Both the position numbers and the translations under genes were made by a program. The notes under the pieces were generated by a model. The model searched no databases and had not been told where the DNA came from. It saw nothing but the letters and a program-made list of their open reading frames with translations. From NCBI GenBank assembly GCA_947631255.1, contig CANRKT010000002.1, positions 62,001 through 126,000 on the forward strand: a stretch of DNA of 64,000 nt. The letters run 5' to 3'. Positions 40,215-52,420 of the stretch are shown here, piece by piece (positions within the stretch are counted from its first letter, which is position 1; each line of letters opens with the position of its first letter). Source of the stretch: an uncultured Enterobacteriaceae bacterium. Its GTDB lineage: Bacteria; Pseudomonadota; Gammaproteobacteria; Enterobacterales; Enterobacteriaceae.

Positions 40215-40985
40215 TTGCATAATCAATCAAAAATCATTCTACTTTCCTTGGTGTTATTTTCTTCGATAGGTTGTAGTGTAAGTAGGTCTGTTAATAAAAC
40301 ACTATCTCCGCCGTCAGATACAAAGTGGCTAAATGTTGAAGTAAAAAATCCGTCGCCCTATACAAAACCTTTTCCACTTGAAGTCAGGTATATTTCATAT
40401 GAATGCTTGAAAAAGAGGATTAGCGGATTTGATGGTTCAGTTATCAAGGAGCCTAGCTACAATGTCATTAGGATCCCAATGCTGCAAGAGAGTGGGAATA
40501 TATGGAAAGCAAAGGTTGCTATGATCGGCGGTGGCTCATGTAAATGGACGTTAAGTGCAGTAAATTTAGGTATTGAATATATAGACGCGACACATCTTGG
40601 TAAAGATCTTGTGCTAGGTACTGCGGTAGGTGTGACTCTTGCGTTTGATAATGATGCTTCTAGAAATGGGCAATATAAATCAGTGAAAGGGGATTTGAAA
40701 TTATCGCCAAAATATTATCCTTATATAACAGAGTGGAATATTAATGAAAAATTGAAAGATCTATCTTTGTTTGGAAAAGAGGGTTTTTCAAGTTACAGGC
40801 TCATTGATGGTAATAGTATTTTATTTGAACCATCATTAGATGAAGGTAAAATTATTAGATATATTGAGCCGGGAAAAAAAATTAAAGGCATTTATCCTAA
40901 GATAATATATCCGGATGGAAGTGTTATATCTGATGGGACTATATTTCCCGACTTTGATAAAATCGATAAAACGAAGGTTGAGTAG
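40215..40985 (+). CDS. Uncharacterised exported protein, probable lipoprotein
   Basis: This 256-residue protein has an N-terminal signal (KIILLSLVLFSSIGCS) whose Cys could be a lipidation site, though the lipobox -3 residue is atypical. The mature part is beta-rich and polar, with PFPLEVRYISYECLKK, GGGSCKWTLSAVNLGIEYID and a Tyr/Pro-rich C-terminus. I recognise no domain. The start is TTG at 40215 behind AGAGG; this is supported because the downstream duplicate has ATG at the same aligned position. It is strongly AT-rich beside nudK and maeB, suggesting acquisition. Related lipoproteins often sit in toxin/immunity arrays, but no effector is visible here. Confidence 0.7.
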   Translation: MHNQSKIILLSLVLFSSIGCSVSRSVNKTLSPPSDTKWLNVEVKNPSPYTKPFPLEVRYISYECLKKRISGFDGSVIKEPSYNVIRIPMLQESGNIWKAKVAMIGGGSCKWTLSAVNLGIEYIDATHLGKDLVLGTAVGVTLAFDNDASRNGQYKSVKGDLKLSPKYYPYITEWNINEKLKDLSLFGKEGFSSYRLIDGNSILFEPSLDEGKIIRYIEPGKKIKGIYPKIIYPDGSVISDGTIFPDFDKIDKTKVE

Positions 40986-41106
40986 TAAACTTTATAGAAG
41001 AAATATGACCATTGGGAAGTTAAGCCTCTTTATTTATCATGTTATTTATACATTATACAATCGATGCGCTTTTACGATGCTTCTTAATATGGCTAAGAGG
41101 TAATGG

Positions 41107-41190
41107 ATGATGTGTAATCAATTAAAAATAATTCTACCTCCCCTCGTGTCATTCTCCTCGATGGATTGAATCGTGAGTAGAGTTATTTGA
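41107..41190 (+). pseudogene. Truncated tandem copy of the lipoprotein gene 5' end
   Basis: The segment from about 41091 aligns without gaps to the start region of the gene at 40215, including AAGAGGTAAT and the signal peptide. It translates MMCNQLKIILPPLVSFSSMD and then stops, where the intact copy has GC (GGT TGT against GAT TGA). Similarity fades near 41190. The mature domain is deleted. This is a tandem duplication remnant. Confidence 0.72.
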
Positions 41191-41318
41191 TATTGGAGGG
41201 TGGGTGATATTTATATCTAATTATATTTTTAAGCTAAATAATATTATTTACCCACTTATTATATGAAGGTGATTTGTTAGATATATAAAGGCTTACCAGC
41301 ATCATTGTTTCATTTATT

Positions 41319-41480
41319 ATGTGGGGTCTCCTCACTCATTTTGGCCCTCAGTTCGGTATTGATACTGAACTTAAACAGTCACAGATGCTGGCAGGAAGAT
41401 CGGGGAACATTGCTGTTATGGGCGTTGACTTGGACAGATTGGCCAATGAGCAATGGTTAACTGCATTGTGTAAACTGTGA
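41319..41480 (+). CDS. Unrecognised 53-residue ORF
   Basis: The frame runs from [20 protein letters not shown] to WLTALCKL with a hydrophobic in-frame lead-in upstream (LTSIIVSFI). No homology is recognised and no good ribosome-binding site is seen. It overlaps the tail of the tktB remnant on the other strand. It may be a fragment of a lost gene. Confidence 0.2.
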   Translation: MWGLLTHFGPQFGIDTELKQSQMLAGRSGNIAVMGVDLDRLANEQWLTALCKL

Positions 41481-41600
41481 CATTGCCCCGTCGATGGAAT
41501 GGTGTAGGTGACATCGGCCTGGATGTCCTGAATTCGCTTTTTCTACCGCGTCCATACTCAGGGCTCGAATAGCATTCGCAAGATCTTTACGTGATGACAT
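41457..41600 (-). pseudogene. tktB: Transketolase (tktB) 5' remnant
   Basis: An ATG behind GGAGGAAGTC encodes [20 protein letters not shown] followed by ANSGHPG. This is the exact N-terminus of transketolase, and the similarity breaks at residue 28 where APMGMADI should follow. The frame then runs 19 unrelated codons to TAA. In E. coli talA-tktB lies divergent from maeB at this spot; here talA is gone and only this stub with its ribosome-binding site remains. Confidence 0.82.
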
Positions 41601-41738
41601 GACTTCCTCCATCAAGGGTGAAAATATCGTTTAAATTCCTCTATTCAGACAATGCGACACAGGGCAGTGACGACCATCAGTGACGGGATTGTTTTCTAAC
41701 ACTTAAGCATAGCGTTTATCTGGAATAAGGATCGTGGT

Positions 41739-41912
41739 ATGCCGCTATTTTTCTGTCTCTTGGCTGGAGAGTGGCTGAATCTGCTGATAGTAAGGGGCTT
41801 TACCGCACAGCATGTCAATAGTTTGGCCTGGCTCACCGTATATCTGTCACTGGCAGGGGATACTGTATCGGCTGATACAGTTATTAATCACCGCTATCAA
41901 GGAATAACCTGA
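41739..41912 (+). CDS. Possible 57-codon upstream ORF coupled to maeB
   Basis: The frame MPLFFCLLAGEWLNLLIVRG... ending HRYQGIT stops with TGA sharing its A with the maeB ATG (TGATG). AAGG lies 8 nt before its ATG. It may be a leader peptide, or chance openness in the maeB 5' leader. No homologue is known to me. Confidence 0.25.
   Translation: MPLFFCLLAGEWLNLLIVRGFTAQHVNSLAWLTVYLSLAGDTVSADTVINHRYQGIT
41862..41881. promoter_or_regulatory. Perfect 8-bp inverted repeat upstream of maeB
   Basis: ACTGTATC-GGCT-GATACAGT is a perfect dyad ending 30 bp before the maeB start. It could be an operator or a leader hairpin; no regulator is assigned. Confidence 0.45.
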
Positions 41913-44191
41913 TGGATGAACAATTGAAGCAAAGTGCCCTCGACTTTCATGAGTTTCCCATTCCTGGCAAGATACAAGTTTCTCCTACTAAACCCTTAGC
42001 GACTCAACGAGACTTGGCTCTGGCATACTCCCCAGGAGTCGCCGCGCCTTGCCTGGAAATAGAAAAAGATCCGCTGGCCGCCTATAAATATACCGCCCGA
42101 GGCAACCTGGTTGGCGTTATCTCTAATGGTACAGCGGTACTGGGTCTGGGTAATATTGGTGCCCTGGCGGGTAAACCGGTGATGGAAGGTAAAGGAGTAT
42201 TATTTAAGAAATTCGCCAATATTGATGTCTTTGATATCGAAATTGATGAAATGGATCCGGATAAGCTGATTGAGATTATCGCCTCACTTGAGCCAACCTT
42301 TGGCGGGATCAATCTGGAAGATATTAAAGCTCCGGAATGTTTTTATATTGAAAAACAGCTTCGCGAGCGCATGAACATTCCGGTCTTTCATGATGACCAG
42401 CATGGCACTGCGATTATCTGTACTGCAGCGGTACTCAATGGCTTGCGCGTGATTGGTAAACATATCGCGGAGGTCAGGCTGGTGGTGTCTGGCGCTGGCG
42501 CATCAGCGATAGCCTGTATGAATTTACTGGTCGCGCTCGGCCTACAGAAACGCAATATTATCGTTTGTGACTCTAAAGGCGTCATTTACCAGGGACGTGA
42601 AGAGCCGATGGCAGAAACCAAGGCGACTTATGCGGTGCCTGATTCCGGGAAGCGCACTCTCGATGAAGTGATTGACGGAGCGGATATTTTCCTCGGATGC
42701 TCAGGGCCGAAAGTATTGACTCAGGAGATGGTCAAAAAAATGGCCAGAGCGCCGTTAATTCTGGCGCTGGCAAACCCTGATCCAGAAATTTTACCGCCAC
42801 TGGCGAAAGAAGTTCGACCTGATGCGATTATCTGCACCGGGCGTTCTGACTTCCCGAACCAGGTTAATAACGTACTGTGCTTCCCGTTTATTTTCCGTGG
42901 AGCACTGGATGTTGGCGCAACGGCGATTAATGAGCAGATGAAATTAGCCGCTGTGCATGCCATAGCGGCTTTGGCTCATGCCGAACAAAATGAAGAAGTG
43001 GCTTCGGCCTATGGTGAAGAAGAGCTGAGTTTTGGCCCAGAATATATTATTCCTAAGCCGTTTGATCCACGACTGATAGTCAAAATTGCTCCAGCGGTTG
43101 CGAAAGCGGCGATGGATTCTGGTGTGGCAACTCGACCGATTGCTGACTTTGAAGCCTATAAAGAAAAACTGACGGAATTTGTCTATAAAACCAATCTGTT
43201 TATGAAACCGATTTTCTCCCAGGCACGTAAAGAACCGAAACGTGTGGTGCTGAGTGAGGGAGAAGAAATACGTGTACTGCATGCCACTCAGGAGCTGGTC
43301 AGTCTTGGGTTAGCAAAACCGATTCTGATTGGTCGTCCCAGCGTTATAGAGATGCGGCTGAAAAAATTGGGTCTGCAAATTCAGGTAGGTGTTGATTTTG
43401 AAATAGTTAACAATGAGTCCGATCCGCGCTTTAAAGAGTACTGGAAAGAGTACTACAACATCATGAAGCGCCGGGGAATTACCCAGGAACAAGCACAGCG
43501 AGCGGTGATCAGCAATACCACAGTCATTGGCGCCATTATGGTACATCGCGGCGAGGCTGATGCCTTGATTTGTGGCACTATTGGCGAGTATCACGAACAT
43601 TTCTCGGTAGTCGAAAACATCTTTGGCTATTGCGACAATGTCCGGGCCGCAGGAGCGATGAATGCGCTATTGTTGCCGAGCGGTAATACCTTTGTTGCCG
43701 ATACCTACGTCAATGATGATCCTTCAGTGGAAGAGCTCACTGAAATCACCTTGCTGGCTGCCGAAACGGTACGCCGCTTTGGTATTGAACCGAAAGTCGC
43801 CTTATTATCACATTCCAACTACGGTTCTTCTGACTCAAAAGCTGCCTGTAAAATGCGCCAGACCCTGGAGAATGTCCGTAAACGTGCGCCGGGGCTGGAA
43901 ATTGATGGTGAAATGCACGGGGATGCGGCGCTGGTGGAAAGTATCCGTATGGAACGCATGCCGGATAGCCCGCTGAAAGGCTCGGCTAATATTCTGATTA
44001 TGCCTAATGTTGAGGCGGCTCGTATTAGCTATAACTTACTGCGGGTGTCCAGTTCAGAGGGCGTTACAGTCGGGCCGGTACTGATGGGCGTTGCCAAACC
44101 GGCACATATCTTAACGCCGATAGCTTCTGTTCGTCGTATTGTTAACATGGTGGCACTGGCTGTGGTTGAGGCACAAATACAGCCATTGTAA
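41912..44191 (+). CDS. maeB: NADP-dependent malic enzyme MaeB
   Basis: This 759-residue enzyme decarboxylates malate to pyruvate with NADP. The malic domain (residues 1-430) has [34 protein letters not shown] and the nucleotide motif [20 protein letters not shown]. The C-terminal half (about 430-759) is phosphotransacetylase-like ([14 protein letters not shown]) and probably regulatory. Length is identical to E. coli MaeB. It is convergent with hemF, and its leader contains a dyad and a coupled short ORF. Confidence 0.97.
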   Translation: MDEQLKQSALDFHEFPIPGKIQVSPTKPLATQRDLALAYSPGVAAPCLEIEKDPLAAYKYTARGNLVGVISNGTAVLGLGNIGALAGKPVMEGKGVLFKKFANIDVFDIEIDEMDPDKLIEIIASLEPTFGGINLEDIKAPECFYIEKQLRERMNIPVFHDDQHGTAIICTAAVLNGLRVIGKHIAEVRLVVSGAGASAIACMNLLVALGLQKRNIIVCDSKGVIYQGREEPMAETKATYAVPDSGKRTLDEVIDGADIFLGCSGPKVLTQEMVKKMARAPLILALANPDPEILPPLAKEVRPDAIICTGRSDFPNQVNNVLCFPFIFRGALDVGATAINEQMKLAAVHAIAALAHAEQNEEVASAYGEEELSFGPEYIIPKPFDPRLIVKIAPAVAKAAMDSGVATRPIADFEAYKEKLTEFVYKTNLFMKPIFSQARKEPKRVVLSEGEEIRVLHATQELVSLGLAKPILIGRPSVIEMRLKKLGLQIQVGVDFEIVNNESDPRFKEYWKEYYNIMKRRGITQEQAQRAVISNTTVIGAIMVHRGEADALICGTIGEYHEHFSVVENIFGYCDNVRAAGAMNALLLPSGNTFVADTYVNDDPSVEELTEITLLAAETVRRFGIEPKVALLSHSNYGSSDSKAACKMRQTLENVRKRAPGLEIDGEMHGDAALVESIRMERMPDSPLKGSANILIMPNVEAARISYNLLRVSSSEGVTVGPVLMGVAKPAHILTPIASVRRIVNMVALAVVEAQIQPL

Positions 44192-44198
44192 TCCGCAT

Positions 44199-45978
<1,780 letters not shown>

Positions 45979-46148
45979 ACGGAGGAAATCGTTATCTTAG
46001 GTTGTCAAGAAGGCAGGTTATGCCATAAATATATTTCTAATAGCGAGTTACGGATTATGCCACTTTTTTAACAGTTTTGTGGCAGATATTGGCTTATAAG
46101 GCGCTTATCGCCATAATTAGACTTTTCTGATTCAAGGTGTATACCCTC

Positions 46149-46574
46149 ATGGAAATTCGTGTTTTTCGCCAGGAAGACTTCGAAGAAGTGATTATTCTCT
46201 GGGAACGTTGTGATTTATTACGTCCTTGGAATGATCCTGAAATGGATATTGAACGCAAGCTGCAACACTCACCAGACCTGTTTTTGGTGGCGGAAGTCGC
46301 CGGTGAGGTTATCGGATCATTGATGGGTGGATATGATGGCCACCGAGGGTCGGCCTACTATCTTGGCGTGCATCCTGAATATCGTGGGCGTGGTATCGCG
46401 AATGCGTTATTAAATCGGCTGGAAAAGAAGCTGATCGCCCGTGGTTGCCCGAAGATCCACATTCCTATCCGGGAAGAAAACGATCTGGTGATTGGTTTGT
46501 ATGAAAAGCTTGAATATGAGCATCAGGATACAATACTACTGGGGAAACGATTGATTGAAGACCAGGAGTACTGA
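46149..46574 (+). CDS. ypeA: GNAT acetyltransferase YpeA
   Basis: This 141-residue N-acetyltransferase has the acetyl-CoA loop in [24 protein letters not shown] and a start [15 protein letters not shown] nearly identical to E. coli YpeA, whose substrate is unknown (a lysine acetyltransferase activity has been reported). The ATG at 46149 is chosen over the frame start at 46137 on homology. It is followed by the yfeZ remnant 13 nt on. Confidence 0.93.
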   Translation: MEIRVFRQEDFEEVIILWERCDLLRPWNDPEMDIERKLQHSPDLFLVAEVAGEVIGSLMGGYDGHRGSAYYLGVHPEYRGRGIANALLNRLEKKLIARGCPKIHIPIREENDLVIGLYEKLEYEHQDTILLGKRLIEDQEY

Positions 46575-46587
46575 GTTAAATCCGAAC

Positions 46588-46752
46588 ATGTATTCATATA
46601 ATGACTTTGATTTGCAAGGGTATCTGAAAGCACCGGTTCTATTCTGGGCTATCTTACTCTTTCAGGCTCGGTTTGTTACCCCGTTGCCCCTACTCGCTTG
46701 GCTGGTAATGAACCGCAGACTGCATGATTGCTTCGTCTTGTACCATGAATAA
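46588..46752 (+). pseudogene. yfeZ: YfeZ (DUF2919) reduced by internal deletion
   Basis: The 54-codon frame begins MYSYNDFDLQGYLKAPVLFW, the typical DUF2919 N-terminus. After about 38 residues it jumps to WLVMNRRLHDCFVLYHE, which resembles the extreme C-terminus of the roughly 150-residue family. The middle membrane helices are missing although the frame stays open. The position between ypeA and yfeY is that of E. coli yfeZ. The product, if made, would have one hydrophobic segment. Confidence 0.65.
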
Positions 46753-46756
46753 AATG

Positions 46757-46784
46757 GCACTTTTCGTCATCGTCGCACTCCAAA
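46757..46784 (+). promoter_or_regulatory. Possible sigma-E promoter of yfeY
   Basis: GGCACTT (-35 like), a 16-bp spacer and TCCAAA (-10 like) lie 33 bp before the yfeY start. E. coli yfeY is a known RpoE regulon member, so the match is meaningful, but the -35 departs from GGAACTT by one base. Confidence 0.5.
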
Positions 46785-46816
46785 AGCCGTAACTTCTTTT
46801 AAAAAAGGATCCCATT

Positions 46817-47392
46817 ATGAAATCTCTGCGCCTGATGATACTGGGGCTGCCACTCATTTTAGCCGGCTGTTCAACGATGTCGTCTGTTCAGTGGTCTTCA
46901 GCACTTCCCTGGAACTGGTTCGGCTCGTCAGCAGCGGTTAGCGAGCAGGGAGTCGCAGGACTTAATTCGACAACGCCAATGGATGAAGAGGCTGTTAGTG
47001 ACGGACTGAGTGATAATTATCGTCTGCGTAATGGTATGAAAACCGCTAATGGGGAGATTGTTTCTTACTTTGAAGCCCTTAAAGATCAACAGGTGATGAT
47101 CATCATTAACGGAAACAATGGCAAAGTCAGCCGTATTGATGTGATGGACCCGAGTATTGAGAGCGAAAAGGGCGTTAAAATAGGCACACCGTTCGGTGAT
47201 TTATACGATAAAGCTTTTGGTGTCTGTGAACAGGGTAGGGGAGACGATGCTGATTTAGTTGTCTGTAAAGCACCGGATAGTTCGCATATTAGTTATGCCT
47301 TTAAGGGCGAATGGACTGGACCAGAAAGCCTGCTGCCATCGGATGATATGCTGAAAAAATGGACGCTGACTAAAATTATCTGGCAACAATAA
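46817..47392 (+). CDS. yfeY: RpoE-regulated lipoprotein YfeY
   Basis: This 191-residue lipoprotein (DUF1131) has the signal ending LILAGC (Cys18), then WSSALPWNWFGSSAAVSEQGV, nearly identical to E. coli YfeY, and the conserved NGMKTANGEIVSYFEALKD and VKIGTPFGDLYDKAFG. Function is unknown; it is presumed outer-membrane attached. It stands alone between the yfeZ remnant and yfeX. Length equals E. coli. Confidence 0.93.
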   Translation: MKSLRLMILGLPLILAGCSTMSSVQWSSALPWNWFGSSAAVSEQGVAGLNSTTPMDEEAVSDGLSDNYRLRNGMKTANGEIVSYFEALKDQQVMIIINGNNGKVSRIDVMDPSIESEKGVKIGTPFGDLYDKAFGVCEQGRGDDADLVVCKAPDSSHISYAFKGEWTGPESLLPSDDMLKKWTLTKIIWQQ

Positions 47393-47538
47393 TCCACAGA
47401 GCAGAAATATGCCAGCTGGTTTGTCTTAACTCAGGAAACTTGACGCTTGTCTGGTATATAATAAAACGTGGAAAACATGTATTTTCATATCATTAGCAAT
47501 CTGAGGGCCGCTGTAGTGGCTATTATTTAGGAGATTCT

Positions 47539-48438
47539 ATGTCCCGGACTCAAAGTGGCATTCTGCCTGAGCATTGTCGCGCAGCTATTTGGTTAGAAGC
47601 CTCTTTCACTGGTGATTTTGCAGCCTTACGCGCAGGCTGCACAAAATTTATTAACGCATTGGATGAACTCCAGAAGCAATTTCCAGAAGCACAGCTCGGC
47701 GCAGTGGTGGCATTCGGTAACGAGCTGTGGCGTAAGCTGCGTGGAAATGACAGTGCTAAAGAGCTGAAAGACTTTACGCCATTAGGGCGTGGGCTGGCAC
47801 CTGCAACACAGCATGATGTGATGATCCACATGCTCTCTCTGCGCCATGATGTGAATTTCACCTTGGCGCAAGCGGCATTAAACGCATTTGGCAGTGCGCT
47901 GAAAATTGAAGAAGAAATACATGGTTTCCGTTGGGTTGAAGAACGTGATCTGAGTGGTTTCGTCGACGGTACTGAAAACCCGCAGGGTGAGGAAGAACGC
48001 CGGAAAGTCGCTATTATTCAGGGTGGAATTGATGACGGTGGAAGCTATGTCTTCGTGCAGCGCTGGGAACATAACTTGCAGCAGCTTAATCGCATGAGTA
48101 CGCATGAGCAGGAAATGGTGATCGGTCGTACCAAACAAGACAACGAAGAGATTGACTCGAACGAGCGTCCGGTTACTTCACACTTAAGTCGGGTCGATTT
48201 GAAAGAAGACGGTAAAGGCTTAAAAATTCTGCGTCAGAGTCTGCCTTATGGCACCGCCAGTGGTGTACACGGTCTGTATTTTATCGCTTATTGCGCACGT
48301 TTACATAACATTGAGCAACAGCTGCTGAGTATGTTTGGTGATACCGATGGTAAGCGTGATGGTATGCTGCGTTTCACTCGGGCAGTAACCGGTGGTTACT
48401 ATTTCGCCCCCTCGCTCGACGTCTTGCTAAAAATCTAA
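47539..48438 (+). CDS. yfeX: Dye-decolourising-type haem peroxidase YfeX
   Basis: This 299-residue cytoplasmic DyP peroxidase has the distal-side signature [13 protein letters not shown] with the catalytic Asp, the proximal haem-ligand His in [10 protein letters not shown], and the distal Arg in [13 protein letters not shown]. coli YfeX oxidises porphyrinogens; a claimed iron-removing activity is disputed. GGAG precedes the ATG at 47539. Length equals E. coli. Confidence 0.95.
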   Translation: MSRTQSGILPEHCRAAIWLEASFTGDFAALRAGCTKFINALDELQKQFPEAQLGAVVAFGNELWRKLRGNDSAKELKDFTPLGRGLAPATQHDVMIHMLSLRHDVNFTLAQAALNAFGSALKIEEEIHGFRWVEERDLSGFVDGTENPQGEEERRKVAIIQGGIDDGGSYVFVQRWEHNLQQLNRMSTHEQEMVIGRTKQDNEEIDSNERPVTSHLSRVDLKEDGKGLKILRQSLPYGTASGVHGLYFIAYCARLHNIEQQLLSMFGDTDGKRDGMLRFTRAVTGGYYFAPSLDVLLKI

Positions 48439-48592
48439 TGTTCGGCGCGGTATAACCCGCGCCACGTCTGCTTATGCTTGTTTCGTATTGCAAATCACTA
48501 AACGGTATATAAAAGCGTTATAGATTTGACGTCAGTTATAAATAAACTGGTCGCCAGGTAACCATTATTTTCACTACTTGCAAGGGCAAAGC

Positions 48593-49609
48593 ATGGCAAT
48601 CACAGCAGTTAAAAATGTATGGAACGCATTAGCAATTTCTCTCGTACTTGCTGGTTCTGCTCAGGCAACTGAGTTACTGAATAGCTCTTACGATGTGTCA
48701 CGCGAGTTATTCTCAGCATTAAACCCACAGTTTGAAAAACAGTGGGCTGACGAAAATAACGGCGACAAGCTGACGATAAAACAATCTCATGCCGGGTCAT
48801 CAAAACAGGCGCTGGCTATTTTACAGGGCTTAAAAGCTGACGTGGTAACTTATAACCAGGTGAGCGATGTGCAAATTTTGCATGATAAAGGCAACCTGAT
48901 CCCGGCAGACTGGCAAAGCCGTCTGGACAATAACAGCTCACCGTTCTATTCCACCATGGCTTTCCTGGTGCGCAAGGGTAACCCTAAAAATATCAAGAGC
49001 TGGGACGATTTAGCGCGTTCAGATGTAAAACTGATTTTCCCTAATCCAAAAACCTCAGGGAATGCACGCTATACCTACCTGGCAGCATGGGGTGCGGCGG
49101 ATAAAGCTGAGGGTGGCGATAAAGCAAAAACTGAGCAGTTTATGAAACAGTTTTTAGGCAATGTTGAAGTTTTTGATACCGGTGGTCGCGGCGCAACAAC
49201 CAGCTTTGTTGAGCGTGGTCTGGGTGATGTACTGATCTCCTTTGAGTCCGAAGTAAACAATATTCGTAAACAGTACGAGGAAGACGGCTACGAAGTTGTG
49301 GTGCCTGAAGTTAACATACTGGCAGAGTTCCCCGTTGCGTGGGTGGATAAAAACACCAAATCAAATGGCACTGAAAAAGTGGCAAAAGAGTACCTTGAGT
49401 ATCTCTATAGCCCGAAAGCCCAGGAAATCATCACTGATTATTACTATCGAGTGAATAATCCAGAGGTGATGGAAAAGCTGAAAGATAAATTCCCACAAAC
49501 TGAACTGTTTACGGTGGAAGAGCAGTTTGATGGCTGGCCTGAAGTGATGAAAACACACTTCGCGACAGGCGGTGAACTGGACAAACTGTTAGCTGCGGGG
49601 CGTAGTTAA
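48593..49609 (+). CDS. cysP: Thiosulfate/sulfate-binding protein CysP
   Basis: This 338-residue periplasmic protein has a signal peptide ([17 protein letters not shown], then [14 protein letters not shown]). Family motifs are [43 protein letters not shown] and [12 protein letters not shown]. It captures thiosulfate and sulfate for the CysTWA transporter. The ATG at 48593 (MAITAV) has AAGGG upstream. Its stop overlaps cysT (TAATG). A CysB-dependent promoter is expected in the 154-bp gap but was not resolved by eye. Confidence 0.96.
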   Translation: MAITAVKNVWNALAISLVLAGSAQATELLNSSYDVSRELFSALNPQFEKQWADENNGDKLTIKQSHAGSSKQALAILQGLKADVVTYNQVSDVQILHDKGNLIPADWQSRLDNNSSPFYSTMAFLVRKGNPKNIKSWDDLARSDVKLIFPNPKTSGNARYTYLAAWGAADKAEGGDKAKTEQFMKQFLGNVEVFDTGGRGATTSFVERGLGDVLISFESEVNNIRKQYEEDGYEVVVPEVNILAEFPVAWVDKNTKSNGTEKVAKEYLEYLYSPKAQEIITDYYYRVNNPEVMEKLKDKFPQTELFTVEEQFDGWPEVMKTHFATGGELDKLLAAGRS

Positions 49610-50442
49610 TGTTTTCCCAGGCCTCAAAACGAGTGCTTCCTGGCTTCACTTTAAGCCTGGGCACCAGTTTACTGTTTGTTTGCTTAATATTGTTACTGCC
49701 GTTAAGCGCGCTGGTGATGCAGCTGTCTGAAATGACATTAGCGCAGTACTGGGAAGTCATCACGAATCCACAGGTGGTAGCGGCTTATAAAGTGACCTTG
49801 CTGTCAGCGGCAGTGGCATCTGTCTTTAACGGTGTGTTTGGCCTGCTGATGGCTTGGATACTGACAAGGTATCAATTTCCTGGACGCAGTCTGCTTGATG
49901 CGCTGATGGACTTTCCTTTTGCCCTGCCAACCGCGGTGGCGGGCTTAACCCTGGCCGGGCTGTTTTCAGTCAATGGCTGGTACGGGGAATGGCTGGCTAA
50001 GTTTGATATTAAAGTCACCTATACCTGGCTTGGTATTGCGGTGGCGATGGCCTTTACCAGTATTCCGTTTGTGGTTCGTACCGTACAACCAGTACTGGAA
50101 GAGCTGGGGCCTGAATATGAAGAAGCGGCGGAAACACTCGGTGCAACACGCTGGCAAAGTTTTTGCCGGGTGGTTATGCCTGAACTCTCTCCAGCATTAA
50201 TGGCGGGCGTGGCGCTATCTTTCACCCGTAGTCTGGGTGAGTTCGGGGCGGTGATTTTTATCGCTGGGAATATCGCTTGGAAAACAGAGGTCACCTCACT
50301 GATGATTTTTGTGCGTTTGCAAGAATACGACTATCCAGCAGCCAGTGCGATTGCCTCGGTTATTCTTGCCGCGTCGTTATTGCTGTTGTTCACCGTTAAC
50401 ACCATACAGAGTCGTTTTGGTCGACGCGTGGTAGGTCACTAA
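49609..50442 (+). CDS. cysT: Sulfate/thiosulfate ABC permease CysT (CysU)
   Basis: This 277-residue permease has six membrane helices and the EAA loop EYEEAAETLGATRWQSF...P that docks with CysA. It pairs with CysW. Start and stop both overlap neighbours by one base (TAATG at each junction), a tightly coupled operon. Length equals E. coli CysU. Confidence 0.96.
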   Translation: MFSQASKRVLPGFTLSLGTSLLFVCLILLLPLSALVMQLSEMTLAQYWEVITNPQVVAAYKVTLLSAAVASVFNGVFGLLMAWILTRYQFPGRSLLDALMDFPFALPTAVAGLTLAGLFSVNGWYGEWLAKFDIKVTYTWLGIAVAMAFTSIPFVVRTVQPVLEELGPEYEEAAETLGATRWQSFCRVVMPELSPALMAGVALSFTRSLGEFGAVIFIAGNIAWKTEVTSLMIFVRLQEYDYPAASAIASVILAASLLLLFTVNTIQSRFGRRVVGH

Positions 50443-51317
50443 TGGCACATGAATCGGCAGTAAAAAATAATCACTCAGGGCGCATTAACTGGGGGAAATG
50501 GACGCTGATTGCGATAGGTATGCTGGTCTCATTTCTGATTCTGGTCGTGCCGGTTATTTCTATTTTCTCTGAGGCTTTTTCGAAAGGGATTATGCCTGCC
50601 CTGGATAATATCAGTAACCCGGATATGCTTCATGCTATCTGGTTAACGGTATTAATCGCCCTAATAACAGTGCCGGTAAACCTGGTATTTGGTATTTTGC
50701 TCGCCTGGTTGGTAACCCGGTTTGATTTCCCTGGGCGTCAGTTGCTCTTAACCTTACTCGACATTCCTTTTGCGGTATCGCCGGTCGTTGCTGGTCTGGT
50801 GTATTTACTGTTTTACGGCTCTAACGGACCGCTAAGCGGATTTCTTGACGCTTACGACTTACAAATTATGTTCGCCTGGCCGGGTATGGTACTGGTGACT
50901 ATTTTTGTGACCTGTCCTTTTGTCGTTCGTGAGCTGGTACCCGTCATGCTCAGCCAGGGGAGTCAGGAAGACGAAGCGGCGATTTTACTCGGTGCCTCAG
51001 GCTGGCAGATGTTCCGTCGTGTGACATTGCCAAATATTCGCTGGGCGCTGTTATATGGCGTGGTTCTGACCAACGCGCGTGCTATCGGTGAGTTTGGTGC
51101 CGTTTCGGTAGTATCGGGTGCGATACGCGGCGAGACCTTCTCATTACCGCTACAAATTGAACTGTTACAGCAAGACTATAATACTGTCGGAGCGTTTACC
51201 GCCGCAGCCCTATTAACCGTGATGGCTATTTTGACATTGTTCTTAAAAAGTGCGCTGCAGTGGCGCCTGAATAATCAGGAAAAACGCCTCAAGCAGGAGG
51301 AAAATCATGAGCATTGA
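50442..51317 (+). CDS. cysW: Sulfate/thiosulfate ABC permease CysW
   Basis: This 291-residue permease has six helices and the EAA loop [23 protein letters not shown]. It is the partner of CysT in the transport channel. Its last 11 nt overlap the cysA start. Length equals E. coli. Confidence 0.96.
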   Translation: MAHESAVKNNHSGRINWGKWTLIAIGMLVSFLILVVPVISIFSEAFSKGIMPALDNISNPDMLHAIWLTVLIALITVPVNLVFGILLAWLVTRFDFPGRQLLLTLLDIPFAVSPVVAGLVYLLFYGSNGPLSGFLDAYDLQIMFAWPGMVLVTIFVTCPFVVRELVPVMLSQGSQEDEAAILLGASGWQMFRRVTLPNIRWALLYGVVLTNARAIGEFGAVSVVSGAIRGETFSLPLQIELLQQDYNTVGAFTAAALLTVMAILTLFLKSALQWRLNNQEKRLKQEENHEH

Positions 51318-52386
51318 TATTGCCAGCATTAATAAGTCATTTGGTAAAACCCTGGTACTGAATGATATCTCGCTGGATATTCCTTCTGGTCAGATGGTGG
51401 CATTACTGGGGCCATCTGGCTCGGGTAAAACAACCTTATTACGTATTATTGCTGGACTGGAACATCAGAACAGCGGACAGATCCGTTTTAATGGTAAAGA
51501 TGTCAGTCAGGTCCATGCCCGTGAACGGAAAGTTGGCTTTGTTTTTCAGCACTATGCCCTGTTCCGTCATATGTCCGTGTTTGACAATATTGCTTTTGGT
51601 TTGACGGTATTACCGCGTCGTGAGCGTCCCTCGGCGGCAGTTATCAAGCAAAAAGTCACCAAATTACTGGAAATGGTACAACTGTCTCATCTTGCTGACC
51701 GTTATCCGGCTCAACTTTCTGGCGGACAGAAGCAGCGTGTTGCCCTGGCGCGTGCACTAGCAGTAGAGCCACAAATTCTGTTACTCGATGAGCCTTTTGG
51801 TGCTCTCGATGCACAGGTGCGTAAAGAGCTGCGCCGTTGGTTGCGTCAGCTCCATGAAGAACTTCGCTTTACCAGCGTGTTTGTCACCCATGATCAGGAA
51901 GAAGCCATGGAAGTGGCAGATCGTGTCGTGGTCATGAGTAATGGCAATATTGAACAGGTAGATACCCCAGAAGTGGTGTGGCGCGAACCTGAAACACGTT
52001 TTGTGCTGGAATTCTTGGGTGAAGTAAACCGGATCACTGGCACTATTAACGCGAGTCATTTTGAGGTGGGCGCTCATCGCTGGCCATTAGAATTCACCCC
52101 CGCTCATCAAGGTGAAGTTGACTTGTTCCTGCGCCCATGGGAAGTGGATGTGAGTCGACGGACTAGCCTCGACGCACCGCTACCGGTACAAGTGCTGGAA
52201 ATCAGCCCTCGAGGCCACTTTACACAGCTGGTGGTACAGCCTCTGGGCTGGCATGATGAACCTATCACCGTCGTGCTTCGTGACAGTACCGCTCCGCAAC
52301 GCGGCGAACGTCTGTTTGTGGGTTTACAGCATGCGCGAATTTATCAGGGTAATAACCGTATTTCGCAGCTAGACCTGAAGCAGTGA
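51307..52386 (+). CDS. cysA: Sulfate/thiosulfate ABC ATPase CysA
   Basis: This 359-residue ATPase has Walker [10 protein letters not shown], signature [15 protein letters not shown], Walker [13 protein letters not shown], the switch [10 protein letters not shown], and a C-terminal TOBE-like regulatory region (about 235-359). It energises CysTW. The ATG at 51307 follows CAGGAGGAAAAT inside cysW. It is about six residues shorter than E. coli CysA. A terminator then separates it from cysM. Confidence 0.96.
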   Translation: MSIDIASINKSFGKTLVLNDISLDIPSGQMVALLGPSGSGKTTLLRIIAGLEHQNSGQIRFNGKDVSQVHARERKVGFVFQHYALFRHMSVFDNIAFGLTVLPRRERPSAAVIKQKVTKLLEMVQLSHLADRYPAQLSGGQKQRVALARALAVEPQILLLDEPFGALDAQVRKELRRWLRQLHEELRFTSVFVTHDQEEAMEVADRVVVMSNGNIEQVDTPEVVWREPETRFVLEFLGEVNRITGTINASHFEVGAHRWPLEFTPAHQGEVDLFLRPWEVDVSRRTSLDAPLPVQVLEISPRGHFTQLVVQPLGWHDEPITVVLRDSTAPQRGERLFVGLQHARIYQGNNRISQLDLKQ

Positions 52387-52420
52387 GCCTGATAGTTTAC
52401 ATGACATATAACACCTAATA

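Noticed and set aside
40915-41103. 62-residue frame after the lipoprotein gene
   Set aside because: It starts inside the lipoprotein 3' end in another frame; the sequence is AT-rich and shows no family.
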